DNA of 64,000 nucleotides from Nocardioides terrae (GCF_900112345.1 NZ_FOLB01000008.1:164874-228873); one strand, 5' to 3'. Numbered from the stretch's first letter, positions 48,559-57,254 are shown. The notes: a model not told the origin generated them from the sequence alone. Numbers and translations: made by a program.

Positions 48559-48587
48559 TTGTGAGTGAGCGCTCACTCACTTACAGT
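48559..48587 (+). promoter_or_regulatory. Promoter overlapped by a perfect 20-base operator palindrome (TetR gene)
   Basis: TTGTGA (48559-48564) and TACAGT (48582-48587) with a 17-base spacer form a promoter. Between them lies GTGAGTGAGCGCTCACTCAC (48561-48580), a perfect palindrome of the kind bound by TetR dimers. Start of transcription would fall 1-3 bases before GTG 48596, giving a nearly leaderless, self-repressed regulator message. Confidence 0.75.
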
Positions 48588-48595
48588 GGCCCGCT

Positions 48596-49195
48596 GTGGA
48601 AGGACGACGGGAGCGCGCGCGGCCGCTGACCCCCGACGAGCGCCGTGAGGCGCTGGTCGCGGCGACGCTGCCCCTGCTCTACATGCACGGGCGGGCGGTG
48701 ACGACGCGGCTGATCGCCGAGGCGGCTGGCGTCGCCGAGGGAACGATCTTCCGGGTCTTCGACTCCAAGGAGGAGCTCATCGAGGCCGCCATGGCCAAGG
48801 CGTTCTCCCCAGGCCAGGTCGCCGACCGGGTCGCCGAGATCGACCCCGCCGAGCCGCTGCGGGAGAAGCTGCTCAAGATGGCGAGCATCCTGCAGCAGCG
48901 CTTCCGGGCCACCTTCGGGCTGATGCGCGCGATGGGCGAGGTCGGTCCGCCCAAGCCTGAGCGGGCGAACCGCCACCGCGACATGCACGCCGAGATGGTC
49001 GCGATCCGCGAGGTGATGGCGACCCTCCTCGAGCCCGACGCCGACTCGCTGTCGGTGGACCCTCCGATGCTCGTGCACATGCTGCGCCTTTTCACCCTGG
49101 CCGGCAGCAACGAACAGATCGCCGACGGTCAGATGCTCACGCCCGAGCAGATCGTCGACACCATCCTGCACGGCGTGATGAAGAGAGAGGACTGA
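48596..49195 (+). CDS. TetR-family regulator of the adjacent ABC exporter
   Basis: A 199-residue TetR repressor. HTH in the N-terminal third: EALVAATLPLLYMHGRAVTTRLIAEAAGVAEGTIFRVFDSKEELIEAAMAKAF. The remainder is a ligand-binding helical domain with no obvious family. GTG 48596 follows a TACAGT -10 by 8 bases, and the operator palindrome spans the promoter, so negative autoregulation is likely. It is followed 1 base later by the two ABC exporter genes, which it probably controls. Confidence 0.88.
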   Translation: MEGRRERARPLTPDERREALVAATLPLLYMHGRAVTTRLIAEAAGVAEGTIFRVFDSKEELIEAAMAKAFSPGQVADRVAEIDPAEPLREKLLKMASILQQRFRATFGLMRAMGEVGPPKPERANRHRDMHAEMVAIREVMATLLEPDADSLSVDPPMLVHMLRLFTLAGSNEQIADGQMLTPEQIVDTILHGVMKRED

Positions 49196-49196
49196 C

Positions 49197-50930
49197 GTGC
49201 TCCTGCGTCTCCTGCGGACCTACCTGAGTCCTTACAAGCGCTGGCTCGCCGCGATCGTGGTGCTGCAGTTCGTGAGCACCGGCGCGATGCTCTACCTGCC
49301 CACCCTCAACGCCGACATCATCGACCGAGGCATCGCCCAGGGCGACACCGGCTACATCGCAACCACGGGCGCCTGGATGCTCGCGGTCAGCGTCGCGCAG
49401 ATCATCTGCTCGATCTGCTCCTCGTTCTTCGCCTCCAGGTCTGCGACCGCCTTCGGGCGCGACCTGCGCCGCGAGCTCTTCCACAAGATCGGCGGCTTCG
49501 GCGCCTTCGAGGTCGGCCGGTTCGGGGCACCGAGCCTGATCACCCGCACGACCAACGACGCCCAGCAGGTGCAGATGCTGGGCTACGTGCTCTGCGCGAT
49601 GGCGGTGCAGATCCCGATCATGATGATCGGCGCCGTGTTCATGGCGCTGCGCCAGGACACCCATCTGGCCTGGCTCTTCGCCGTGCTCATCCCCGCCCTC
49701 TTCCTGACGGTCGCGCTCATCGCTACCCGGATGATCCCGAACTTCTCCCGGCTCCAGGCCCGGCTCGACAACGTCAACCGGGTGCTGCGCGAGCAGATCA
49801 CCGGGATCCGCGTGGTGCGCGCCTTCGTCCGTGAGCCGCAGGAGCGGGCCCGGTTCGAGGCCGCCAACGACGAGCTCACCGACGTCTCCATCCGCGCAGG
49901 CCGCTGGCTGGTGACGTTCTTCCCGCTGATGATGCTGATCGTCAACATCGCCTCGGTCGGCGTCATCTGGTTCGGCGGCCACCGCGTCGACGCCGGCGAG
50001 ATGCAGGTCGGCCCGCTCACCGCCTTCCTCGCCTATCTCATGCAGGTGATGATGAGCGTGATGATGGGGACGTTCGTCTTCATGCAGGTCCCGCGCTCCT
50101 CCGTCTGCGCCGACCGGATCAGCGAGGTCCTCGCCACCGAGGCGTCGATCGTCCCGCCGGCCGACGGCATCTCGACGTCCGCGCTGCACGGCGAGCTCGC
50201 CTTCCAGGGCGTCGACTTCACCTACCCGGGCGCCGAGCAGCCGGTGCTCACCGACATCACCTTCACGGCCGGCCGCGGACAGACGATCGCGATCATCGGC
50301 TCGACGGGTGCAGGCAAGTCGACGCTGGTCAACCTCGTCCCGCGACTCTTCGACGCCACGGCGGGCAGCGTCCTGGTCGACGGCGTGGACGTGCGGGCCT
50401 GGGAGCCCGACGCGCTCGGTGGTCGCCTCGGCCTGGTGCCGCAGAAGGCGTTCCTCTTCTCGGGGACGATCCGCTCCAACCTGCGCTACGGCCGGCCCGA
50501 CGCGACCGACGAGGAGATATGGCACGCCCTCGACGTCGCCCAGGCGGGCGACTTCGTCCGCGCGCTGGAGGACGGGCTGGACGCGCCGGTCGTGCAGGGC
50601 GGCACCAACTTCTCCGGTGGCCAGCGCCAGCGGCTCGCCATCGCCCGCGCGGTCGTACGCCGACCCGAGATCTACCTCTTCGACGACTCCTTCTCGGCCC
50701 TCGACCTCGCGACCGACGCCCGGCTGCGCGCCGCGCTGAAGCCGGAGACCGCCGAGGCGTGCGTGGTGATCGTGGCCCAGCGGGTCTCCACCATCCGCGA
50801 CGCCGACCTGATCGTCGTGCTCGACGACGGCAGGATCGTCGGCCGCGGCACCCATCCGGAGCTGCTCGCCGACAACCCGACCTACCAGGAGATCGTCGGG
50901 TCGCAGCTGAGCGCCGAGGAGGCAGCATGA
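49197..50930 (+). CDS. Heterodimeric ABC multidrug exporter, half 1 (degenerate site)
   Basis: A 577-residue ABC half-transporter with six transmembrane helices then an ATPase domain. Walker [15 protein letters not shown], signature [16 protein letters not shown], Walker [13 protein letters not shown]. The catalytic Glu after Walker B is Asp (FDDS), and the H-loop His is Gln ([14 protein letters not shown]). These are the hallmarks of the degenerate nucleotide site of heterodimeric exporters such as TM287/288 and BmrCD. GTG 49197 starts one base after the TetR stop. The second half is encoded 88 bases downstream. Confidence 0.9.
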   Translation: MLLRLLRTYLSPYKRWLAAIVVLQFVSTGAMLYLPTLNADIIDRGIAQGDTGYIATTGAWMLAVSVAQIICSICSSFFASRSATAFGRDLRRELFHKIGGFGAFEVGRFGAPSLITRTTNDAQQVQMLGYVLCAMAVQIPIMMIGAVFMALRQDTHLAWLFAVLIPALFLTVALIATRMIPNFSRLQARLDNVNRVLREQITGIRVVRAFVREPQERARFEAANDELTDVSIRAGRWLVTFFPLMMLIVNIASVGVIWFGGHRVDAGEMQVGPLTAFLAYLMQVMMSVMMGTFVFMQVPRSSVCADRISEVLATEASIVPPADGISTSALHGELAFQGVDFTYPGAEQPVLTDITFTAGRGQTIAIIGSTGAGKSTLVNLVPRLFDATAGSVLVDGVDVRAWEPDALGGRLGLVPQKAFLFSGTIRSNLRYGRPDATDEEIWHALDVAQAGDFVRALEDGLDAPVVQGGTNFSGGQRQRLAIARAVVRRPEIYLFDDSFSALDLATDARLRAALKPETAEACVVIVAQRVSTIRDADLIVVLDDGRIVGRGTHPELLADNPTYQEIVGSQLSAEEAA

Positions 50931-50936
50931 TCCTCA

Positions 50937-50991
50937 CCCCACGAAGTTCTTCGCTCCCCCGCTTCGCTCCTCCGCGAACAACTTCGCGGGG
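50937..50991. repeat. Imperfect inverted repeat between the two ABC genes
   Basis: CCCCACGAAGTTCTTCGC (50937-50954) and GCGAACAACTTCGCGGGG (50974-50991) form a long stem with a few mismatches, loop of 19 bases. The loop carries GCTTCGCTCCTCC. It may be a hairpin in the mRNA or a third repeat type. Confidence 0.55.
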
Positions 50992-51018
50992 GCCCCGAGG
51001 TCGCAGGAAGGACGCGGC

Positions 51019-53016
51019 ATGAGCACACCTGCCGCCAAGGGCGGCCAGCAGATGAAGGTGACCGAGCGGATCCAGATGGGCGGCGGCCCCGGCCGCGGCC
51101 CGGGCGGCATGGTCGGCCAGAAGGCGTCGGACTTCGGTCCGTCGGCCAAGCGGCTGATCCGCCGGCTCGCGCCCCAGCGGGTCAAGCTGATCGGTCTGAT
51201 GGTGCTCGCCGTGGTGAGCGTCGTGCTCAGCGCGCTCGCGCCGCGCTTCCTCGGCCACGCGACCGACCGCGTCTTCGCGGGTGCGCTCGGCCGGCAGCTG
51301 CCGGCCGGCTCGACCGTCGACCAGGTCGTGGCCGGGATGCGCGCCAACGGCCAGGACCGGCTCGCCGACGTGGTCCAGGGCATGGACCACCTGGTGCCGG
51401 GCAGGGGCGTCGACTTCACCGCCGTCGGCCACATCCTGCTGCTCGTGCTGGCGCTCTACGTCGCCTCCAACGTCTTCTCGTTCCTCCAGGGCCTGATGCT
51501 CAACGGCCTGGTCAACCGGACGGTCAAGGGGCTGCGCGCCGACGTCGAGGAGAAGCTCAACGTGCTGCCCCTGGAGTACTTCGACTCCCAGCCGCGCGGC
51601 GAGATCCTCTCCCGAGTCACCAACGACATCGACAACATCAGCCAGTCGCTGCAGCAGACCATGTCGCAGCTGCTGACCTCCGTGGTCAGCGTGGTCACGA
51701 TCCTGGCGATGATGTTCTGGATCAGCCCGCTGCTGGCCCTGATCGCGCTGGTCTCCGTCCCGATCTCGATGACGGTCGCCCGGCAGGTGATGAAGCGGTC
51801 GCAGGGTCAGTTCGTCAACCAGTGGCGCTCGACCGGCCGCCTCAACGCCCACATCGAGGAGACCTTCTCCGGCCACGAGCTGGTCCGGGTCTTCGGCCGC
51901 CAGGCCGACGCCGAGGCGACCTTCGCCGAGCGCAACGAGGAGCTCCACGACGCCGGCTTCAAGGCGCAGTTCCTGTCCGGCCTGGTGATGCCGGTGATGA
52001 TGTTCATCGGCAACCTCAACTTCGTGGCCGTCGCCGTCGTGGGTGGCCTCCGCGTCGCGCACGGCGCGCTCTCGGTCGGCGACGTGCAGGCGTTCATCCA
52101 GTACTCCCGCCAGTTCAACATGCCGCTGACCCAGATCGCGTCGATGATGAACCTGCTGCAGTCGGGCGTCGCGAGCGCCGAGCGTGTCTTCGAGCTCCTC
52201 GACGCCCCCGAGCAGATCCCCGACCGGGGCGGGTCGCTGCCGGACGTGTCGCACGGCGAGCACAGCGGCGAGGTGCGCTTCGAGAACGTCTCGTTCTCCT
52301 ACGACCCCGACAAGCCGCTCATCGAGGACCTCTCCCTCGTCGCCAAGCCGGGCCAGACCGTCGCGATCGTCGGACCCACCGGCGCGGGCAAGACCACGCT
52401 GGTCAACCTGATCATGCGGTTCTACGAGCTCGACGGTGGCCGGATCACCCTCGACGGTGTCGACATCACCGAGATCCCGCGCTCGGCGCTGCGCGCCCAG
52501 ACGGGCATGGTGCTGCAGGACACCTGGCTCTTCGAGGGCACCATCCGCGACAACCTGCTCTACGGCCGGCCCGACGCGACCGAGGAGGAGCTGCTCGAGG
52601 CGGCCCGGGCGACGTTCGTCGACCGGTTCGTCCACTCGCTGCCCGACGGCTACGACTCGATCGTCGACGCGGAGGGCGGGTCCCTGTCGGCGGGCGAGAG
52701 ACAGCTGCTGACCATCTGCCGGGCCTTCCTGGCCGAGCCGTCGCTGCTGATCCTCGACGAGGCCACCTCGTCGGTCGACACCCGGACGGAGCTGCTCCTC
52801 CAGCACGCGATGGCGGCGCTGCGCACGGACCGCACCTCGTTCGTCATCGCCCACCGGCTCTCCACGATCCGCGACGCCGACCTGATCCTGGTGATGGAGG
52901 ACGGCGCGATCGTCGAGCAGGGCAACCACGACGAGCTGCTCGCCGCCGAGGGCGCCTACGCGCGGCTCTACGCGTCGCAGTTCGCCGCACCGGCGGACGA
53001 GGAGCAGGTCGCCTGA
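51019..53016 (+). CDS. Heterodimeric ABC multidrug exporter, half 2
   Basis: A 665-residue half-transporter. A Gly-rich cytosolic N-terminus (about 30 residues) and an extended first extracytoplasmic region (about residues 88-130) precede the usual membrane domain. ATPase domain: Walker [14 protein letters not shown], Walker [13 protein letters not shown] with the catalytic Glu, H-loop [13 protein letters not shown]. The signature is unusual, [10 protein letters not shown] in place of LSGGQ. In such heterodimers a non-standard signature from this subunit completes the degenerate site formed by half 1. ATG 51019 follows AGGAAGG. Confidence 0.9.
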   Translation: MSTPAAKGGQQMKVTERIQMGGGPGRGPGGMVGQKASDFGPSAKRLIRRLAPQRVKLIGLMVLAVVSVVLSALAPRFLGHATDRVFAGALGRQLPAGSTVDQVVAGMRANGQDRLADVVQGMDHLVPGRGVDFTAVGHILLLVLALYVASNVFSFLQGLMLNGLVNRTVKGLRADVEEKLNVLPLEYFDSQPRGEILSRVTNDIDNISQSLQQTMSQLLTSVVSVVTILAMMFWISPLLALIALVSVPISMTVARQVMKRSQGQFVNQWRSTGRLNAHIEETFSGHELVRVFGRQADAEATFAERNEELHDAGFKAQFLSGLVMPVMMFIGNLNFVAVAVVGGLRVAHGALSVGDVQAFIQYSRQFNMPLTQIASMMNLLQSGVASAERVFELLDAPEQIPDRGGSLPDVSHGEHSGEVRFENVSFSYDPDKPLIEDLSLVAKPGQTVAIVGPTGAGKTTLVNLIMRFYELDGGRITLDGVDITEIPRSALRAQTGMVLQDTWLFEGTIRDNLLYGRPDATEEELLEAARATFVDRFVHSLPDGYDSIVDAEGGSLSAGERQLLTICRAFLAEPSLLILDEATSSVDTRTELLLQHAMAALRTDRTSFVIAHRLSTIRDADLILVMEDGAIVEQGNHDELLAAEGAYARLYASQFAAPADEEQVA

Positions 53017-53032
53017 CCGGGTCGTTAACCCG

Positions 53033-53061
53033 TTGAGTCGGGCGATCGGCCGGCGTACGGT
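53033..53061 (+). promoter_or_regulatory. Promoter of the structured RNA/mini-ORF element
   Basis: TTGAGT (53033-53038), 17-base spacer, TACGGT (53056-53061). Predicted start at about 53068, 25 bases before the mini-ORF. Confidence 0.55.
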
Positions 53062-53067
53062 CGACGT

Positions 53068-53270
53068 ACACGGGAAAGGAGGTGGTCCAAGAGATGATTT
53101 CTTCTAGGACGCGTGAGGTGGCTGCCCGCTAGCAGCCCCAGCAGGGACGTCGGGTGGAACCACCCGCGATGCTGCTGGCGAATCCCAGGCAGCTACCCGA
53201 CCCGCAGACGACCGGGACCACGTCCCCCGGTGCGGTGCCTCTCAGGCGCCACGTCTGCGGGTCGCTGCAT
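53068..53270 (+). ncRNA. Structured RNA element with embedded mini-ORF
   Basis: About 200 bases of dense pairing between its own promoter and the MFS gene promoter. Helices in order: GGCTGC/GCAGCC around the mini-ORF stop (53120-53137); CGGGTG/CACCCG (53151-53166, loop GAAC); GCTGC/GCAGC with inner TGG/CCA (53171-53193); and a three-way junction closed by a 13-bp stem CGACCCGCAGACG (53198-53210)/CGTCTGCGGGTCG (53252-53264). That junction holds ACCGGG/CCCGGT and GGTGCC/GGCGCC hairpins. GTCGGGT (53149-53155) can alternatively pair with ACCCGAC (53195-53201), overlapping the base of the long stem. No T-run follows. An attenuator-like leader or an sRNA is inferred. Confidence 0.6.
53094..53132 (+). 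CDS. 12-codon mini-ORF with an exceptionally extended Shine-Dalgarno
   Basis: ATG 53094 to TAG 53132 encodes MISSRTREVAAR. The upstream GAAAGGAGGTGGTCC (53074-53088) can pair over all 15 bases with the 3' end of 16S rRNA (one G-U), and AGGAGG lies 11 bases before the ATG. A promoter (53033-53061) predicts a start about 25 bases upstream. The stop codon sits in the loop of a GGCTGC/GCAGCC hairpin. Such a strong ribosome site on so short a frame suggests that translation or ribosome stalling on it is the function, as in leader peptides. The peptide contains three Arg, so arginine or a ribosome-targeting drug could be the signal (inference). Confidence 0.6.
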   Translation: MISSRTREVAAR

Positions 53271-53290
53271 GTCCGGGGCGCGTCGGAAAG

Positions 53291-53320
53291 TTGTTGATGT
53301 CAACCAACCGGGAATATAGT
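53291..53320 (+). promoter_or_regulatory. Promoter and MarR-type operator for the MFS exporter
   Basis: TATAGT (53315-53320) is the -10; TTGTTG (53291-53296, 18-base spacer) or TTGATG (53294-53299, 15) the -35. TTGATGTCAA (53294-53303) and GTTG...CAAC (53319-53333) are inverted repeats suited to MarR proteins, covering both promoter elements. Confidence 0.55.
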
Positions 53321-53383
53321 TGAGGAAAGCAACCTTTTACCCGGTACGCAACAACACCGTCCGCACCTAACGAAGTGAGAAGC

Positions 53384-55018
53384 ATGTCCCAGGACGTCAC
53401 CGCCGCTCCCGCCGCCCCGGCCGCGGAATCGGCACCGATGAGCCACAAGGAGATCCTCGAGGCGCTCTCGGGTCTCCTGATCGCGATGTTCGTCGCGATC
53501 CTCTCGAGCACCGTCGTCACGACGGCGCTTCCGACCATCGTCACCGACCTGCACGGCACCCAGACCGGCTATACCTGGGTCCTCGTGGCCACCATGCTGG
53601 CGATGACCGCGACCACCCCGATCTGGGGCAAGCTCGCCGACCTGTTCTCCAAGAAGCTGCTGATGCAGGTCGCCCTCATCGTATACGTCTCCGGCTCCGC
53701 GCTGGCCGGCCTGGCGCAGTCCATGAGCTGGCTCATCGGCGCTCGCGTCATCACGGGTCTCGGCGTCGGCGGCGTGATGGCGCTGATCCAGATCATCATC
53801 GGCTCGATGGTTTCGCCCCGTGAGCGCGGCCGCTACTCCGGCTACATCGGCGCCTCGTTCGGCCTCGCCACCCTGCTCGGCCCCCTTGTCGGTGGCCTCA
53901 TCGTCGACAGCGCCCTCGGCTGGCGCGGCTGCTTCTACGTCGGTCTGCCGTTCGCGATCGTCGCCTTCTTCGTGCTCCAGCTCAAGCTGCACCTGCCCAC
54001 CGTCAAGCGCGAGGTGAAGATCGACTACCTCGGCGCGACGCTGCTCATGGGTGGCGTCAGCCTCCTGCTCATCTGGGTCTCGCTCGCCGGGCAGCAGTTC
54101 GACTGGGTGTCGGGCACGAGCGCACTGATGCTGGTCGGCGGCCTCGTCGTGCTCGCCGTCGCCTTGCTCGTGGAGGCCAAGCACGCGGTCGAGCCGATCA
54201 TCCCGCTACAGCTCTTCAAGGACCGCACCATCTCGCTGGCGACGTTCGCCGCGGTCATGGTCGGTGTCGCCATGCTCTCCGCGACCACCTTCATGGCGGA
54301 GTACTTCCAGACCGCCCGCGGCATGAGCCCGACCCACGCCGGCCTCATGTCGCTGTCGATGGTCGTCGGCCTGATGGGCACCAGCATCGTCTCCGGCCGG
54401 ATGATCAGCAGCACCGGTCGCTGGAAGGCCTGGCTGGTCGGCGGCATGGTCGCGGTCGTGATCGGCACCGGACTGCTCGGCACCATCGACCACGCCACCC
54501 CGCTGTGGGTGATCGGCGCCTACATGCTCATCCTCGGCGCCGGTCTCGGCTCCACCCAGCAGAACCTGATCCTCGCGGTCCAGAACAACGTCGACCAGGC
54601 CAACATCGGCGCCGCCAGCTCGGTGGTGGCCTTCTTCCGCACGCTCGGCGGTGCGATCGGCGTCAGTGTCTTCGGCGCGATCCTTTCCCACCAGGTCATC
54701 GGCCAGGTCACCGACGGCATCCGCCCCCTCGTCGCGAGCGGCGACGTCACCCCCGCCCAGGCCACGGCTCTCGGCGATGGCGGGCTGCAGAGCGCGGCCG
54801 TCCTGCCGGCTCCGCTGCGCATGCTCATCGAGGCCGCCAACGGTGACGCGACGGGCCACATCTTCCTGTTCGCCGTGCCGTTCGCCCTGATGGCCCTGAT
54901 CGCCGTCCTCTTCGTCAAGGAGGGCCGCCTGCGGACCACCCTCGACAGGATCGAGGAGCCCGAGGTCAACATGGATCTCGCCGCGGAGCTGGAGGTCGGG
55001 GAGCTGGGTCGCCGATGA
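53384..55018 (+). CDS. MFS multidrug exporter, DHA2 (14-helix) family
   Basis: A 544-residue drug:proton antiporter of the EmrB/QacA type. N-terminus EILEALSGLLIAMFVAILSSTVVTTALPTIVTDLHG with the DHA2 motif around the first helix. Motif A-like GKLADLFSKKLL, motif C-like GYIGASFGLATLLGPLVGG, and in total about 14 hydrophobic helices. A hydrophilic C-terminus follows. ATG 53384 is chosen; an in-frame GTG at 53375 is an alternative. It overlaps the MarR gene by 4 bases (ATGA), so exporter and regulator are cotranscribed. A MarR-type site covers its promoter, and the structured RNA element lies just upstream. Confidence 0.92.
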   Translation: MSQDVTAAPAAPAAESAPMSHKEILEALSGLLIAMFVAILSSTVVTTALPTIVTDLHGTQTGYTWVLVATMLAMTATTPIWGKLADLFSKKLLMQVALIVYVSGSALAGLAQSMSWLIGARVITGLGVGGVMALIQIIIGSMVSPRERGRYSGYIGASFGLATLLGPLVGGLIVDSALGWRGCFYVGLPFAIVAFFVLQLKLHLPTVKREVKIDYLGATLLMGGVSLLLIWVSLAGQQFDWVSGTSALMLVGGLVVLAVALLVEAKHAVEPIIPLQLFKDRTISLATFAAVMVGVAMLSATTFMAEYFQTARGMSPTHAGLMSLSMVVGLMGTSIVSGRMISSTGRWKAWLVGGMVAVVIGTGLLGTIDHATPLWVIGAYMLILGAGLGSTQQNLILAVQNNVDQANIGAASSVVAFFRTLGGAIGVSVFGAILSHQVIGQVTDGIRPLVASGDVTPAQATALGDGGLQSAAVLPAPLRMLIEAANGDATGHIFLFAVPFALMALIAVLFVKEGRLRTTLDRIEEPEVNMDLAAELEVGELGRR

Positions 55019-55494
55019 CGACCACAGTCAGCCCGACGCGTGCGGACGCGCTGCGTCAGCTCGAGGACGAGGTGACGGTGCTGTTCCACCGCATCAAGCG
55101 CGTCCTGGTCGAGCGGGCGCACGCCGTCCACCCGGAGCTGAGCGGCCTCGGCCTGCCGATGCTGATGCGCATCGCGGCCGGGCCGGTCAGGGCCAGCGCC
55201 CTGGTCGAGGAGTTCCAGGTCGACAAGGGCGCGGTCAGCCGGCACCTCCAGCACCTCGAGGAGCTGGGGCTGATCGAACGCACCCCCGACCCCGACGACG
55301 GACGGGCGACGCTGCTCTCGGTGACGCCCGACGCCGCCCGTCGGCTCGGTGACATCGACGCCGACCGGCGTACCCGGCTCAAGGACCGGCTCGCCGACTG
55401 GTCGGCATCCGACCTGGCCGCCCTCGCTGAGCAGCTCGGCCGCTACAACCACTCCCTCGACCGCCAGGCCGAGTCGGCAGAGGTTCGCGCCTGA
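55015..55494 (+). CDS. MarR-family regulator
   Basis: A 159-residue winged-helix regulator coupled to the MFS exporter. MarR marks: LPMLMRIAAGPVRASALVEEFQVDKGAVSRHLQHLEELGLIERTPDPDDGRATLLSVTPDAARRL (wing with DPDDGRA). It probably represses the exporter operon through TTGATGTCAA at 53294. ATG overlaps the exporter stop. The last residues QAESAEVRA are encoded by the first arm of a family-A palindromic repeat (55468 onward), like the tail of the ROK gene at the window start. Confidence 0.9.
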   Translation: MTTTVSPTRADALRQLEDEVTVLFHRIKRVLVERAHAVHPELSGLGLPMLMRIAAGPVRASALVEEFQVDKGAVSRHLQHLEELGLIERTPDPDDGRATLLSVTPDAARRLGDIDADRRTRLKDRLADWSASDLAALAEQLGRYNHSLDRQAESAEVRA

Positions 55495-55550
55495 GACAGC
55501 TCGAGTCGGCAGAAGTTCGCGTGAGCCTTGCGAGCTTCTGCCGACTCGGC
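55468..55550. repeat. Palindromic repeat family A, cluster 3 (three arms)
   Basis: Direct arms GCCGAGTCGGCAGAGGTTCG (from 55468, inside the MarR 3' end) and TCGAGTCGGCAGAAGTTCGC (from 55501), then the inverted arm CGAGCTTCTGCCGACTCGGC (55531-55550). The second and third arms form a near-perfect hairpin that may end transcription of both convergent genes. Confidence 0.75.
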
Positions 55551-55551
55551 G

Positions 55552-57231
55552 TCAGTGGAGCCAGACGGAGGCGTTCGGGGGGAGGGTGGTCCCGGTGAGC
55601 GGCTGACTGGCGATGACGACCTCGCCTGCGGGGAGCTCGACGGGGGTCGTCCCGCAGTTGACGATGACGGTCAGGTCGTCGCGGCGGAAGGCCAGCACGT
55701 CGGCACCGTCACCCGCACCGGCAGCGGCGCCGCCGAGGTCGAAGAGCTCCACGGTCTCGCCGAGCTCGGCGCCGGCGTGCTCACGTCGAGCCGCCAGCGC
55801 CCGCCGGTAGAACTCCAGCGTCGAGTCCGGGTCGCCGGTCTCGGCCTCCACGGTGAGCGGCGCCCACGAGTCGGGCTGGGGGAGCCACGGCTCGGAGCCG
55901 TCCGCCCCGAAGCCGTACGGCGGCTTTGAGCCGCTCCACGGGATCGGCACGCGGCAGCCGTCGCGGCCGACCTCCGGATGGTCGGTGTTGCGGGTCCGGA
56001 GCCAGGTGGGGTCCTGCCGGTCCTCGGGTGCCACCTCGACCTGCTCGAGGCCGAGCTCCTCGCCCTGGTAGACGTAGGCGGACCCGGGGAGGGCGAGCAT
56101 GGCCAGCGTCGCCGCGCGGCCCCGGGCGAGGCCGACCGCGCCGCCGCCGTACCGCGTGACGTGGCGGACCACGTCGTGGTTGGAGAGCACCCAGGTCGGG
56201 GCTGCCGCGACGGGCAGCAGCTCCTCCAGGGTGCCGCTGATGACCTTGGCGAACGCCGAGGCCGACCAGGGCGCCTGCAGCCAGGCGAAGTTGAAGGCCT
56301 GGTGCATCTCGTCCGCCCGGACGTAGCGGGCCAGCGCCTCGGCGGTCTGGGCCCAGGCCTCGGCCACGAGCATGCGGTCGCCGGGGTACTCCTCGAGCAC
56401 CCGCCGCCAGCGACGGTAGATGTCGTGCACCTCCGGCTGGTCCCACATGGGCTGGTCCACGACCTCGTCGGCCGCCGGGCCGTTGACGTCGACGCCCGAC
56501 TGCGGCCGCTCGCCCTGCGGCAGGACCTGGTCCCGCAGGGACGCCTCCTTGACCAGCCCGTGCGCCACGTCGACCCGGAACCCGTCGACCCCGCGGTCGA
56601 GCCAGAACCGCAGCACGCCCTCGAACATGTCGCCGACCTCTGGGTTGCGCCAGTCGAGGTCGGGCTGGCTGGAGTCGAAGAGGTGCAGGTACCACTGGCC
56701 GTCGGGCACGCGCGTCCAGGCCGAGCCGCCGAACACCGACGCCCAGTTGTTGGGCGGCTCGTCGCCGTTCGGTCCGCGCCCCTCGCGGAACATGTAGCGC
56801 GCACGCTCGGGGGAGCCGGGCGCGGCGGCGAGGGCGGCCCGGAACCACGGGTGCTCGCTCGAGGTGTGGTTGGGCACGAGGTCGACGATGAGCCGCAGCC
56901 CGAGCTCGTGGGCCCGGGCGACGAGCGCGTCGGCATCGGTCAGGGTGCCGAACAGCGGGTCGATGTCGCAGTAGTCGGCGACGTCGTACCCGTGGTCGTG
57001 CTGCGGCGAGGTGTAGAACGGCGAGATCCAGATCGCGTCGACGCCGAGGTCGCGCAGGTAGGGCAGCCGCGAGGTGATGCCGGGGATGTCGCCGACGCCG
57101 TTGCCGTCACCGTCGGCGAAGCTGCGCGGATAGACCTGGTAGGTCACCGCGTGGCGCCACCAGGGCGGCCTCGAGGTGATCGTCGTCTCGCCCGACGGGA
57201 CGCTGGAGCTCGTAGCGGCGGTCTCGCTCAT
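55552..57231 (-). CDS. Alpha-glucosidase (GH13 family)
   Basis: A 559-residue GH13 enzyme of the oligo-1,6-glucosidase/alpha-glucosidase type, releasing glucose from maltodextrins, isomaltose or related sugars. GH13 regions: YQVYPRSFADGDGNGVGDIPGI, DAIWISPFYTSPQHDHGYDVADY, region I DLVPNHTS, region II GFRVDVAHG (nucleophile Asp), region III VAEAW (acid/base Glu), region IV LSNHDVVRH. The C-terminal beta domain ends ASVWLH. No signal peptide is seen, so it is cytosolic. ATG 57231 follows a TAGGGT -10 by 7 bases (leaderless). Divergent from the DtxR gene; converges on MarR through a repeat. Confidence 0.9.
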   Translation of the reverse strand: MSETAATSSSVPSGETTITSRPPWWRHAVTYQVYPRSFADGDGNGVGDIPGITSRLPYLRDLGVDAIWISPFYTSPQHDHGYDVADYCDIDPLFGTLTDADALVARAHELGLRLIVDLVPNHTSSEHPWFRAALAAAPGSPERARYMFREGRGPNGDEPPNNWASVFGGSAWTRVPDGQWYLHLFDSSQPDLDWRNPEVGDMFEGVLRFWLDRGVDGFRVDVAHGLVKEASLRDQVLPQGERPQSGVDVNGPAADEVVDQPMWDQPEVHDIYRRWRRVLEEYPGDRMLVAEAWAQTAEALARYVRADEMHQAFNFAWLQAPWSASAFAKVISGTLEELLPVAAAPTWVLSNHDVVRHVTRYGGGAVGLARGRAATLAMLALPGSAYVYQGEELGLEQVEVAPEDRQDPTWLRTRNTDHPEVGRDGCRVPIPWSGSKPPYGFGADGSEPWLPQPDSWAPLTVEAETGDPDSTLEFYRRALAARREHAGAELGETVELFDLGGAAAGAGDGADVLAFRRDDLTVIVNCGTTPVELPAGEVVIASQPLTGTTLPPNASVWLH

Positions 57232-57238
57232 GCTGGCC

Positions 57239-57248
57239 ACCCTAGGAT
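57239..57248. promoter_or_regulatory. Overlapping divergent leaderless -10 elements
   Basis: The minus-strand TAGGGT (57244 to 57239) and plus-strand TAGGAT (57243-57248) share the CCTAGG core. Each is followed by 6-7 bases and then its gene's start codon (ATG 57231 minus, GTG 57255 plus). Both messages would lack a leader and the two promoters cannot be occupied at once. Confidence 0.6.
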
Positions 57249-57254
57249 GGACCG

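Noticed and set aside
53074..53088. Possible 16S rRNA 3' end
   Set aside because: GAAAGGAGGTGGTCC is complementary to the 16S 3' end, not identical to it, and no other 16S sequence surrounds it.
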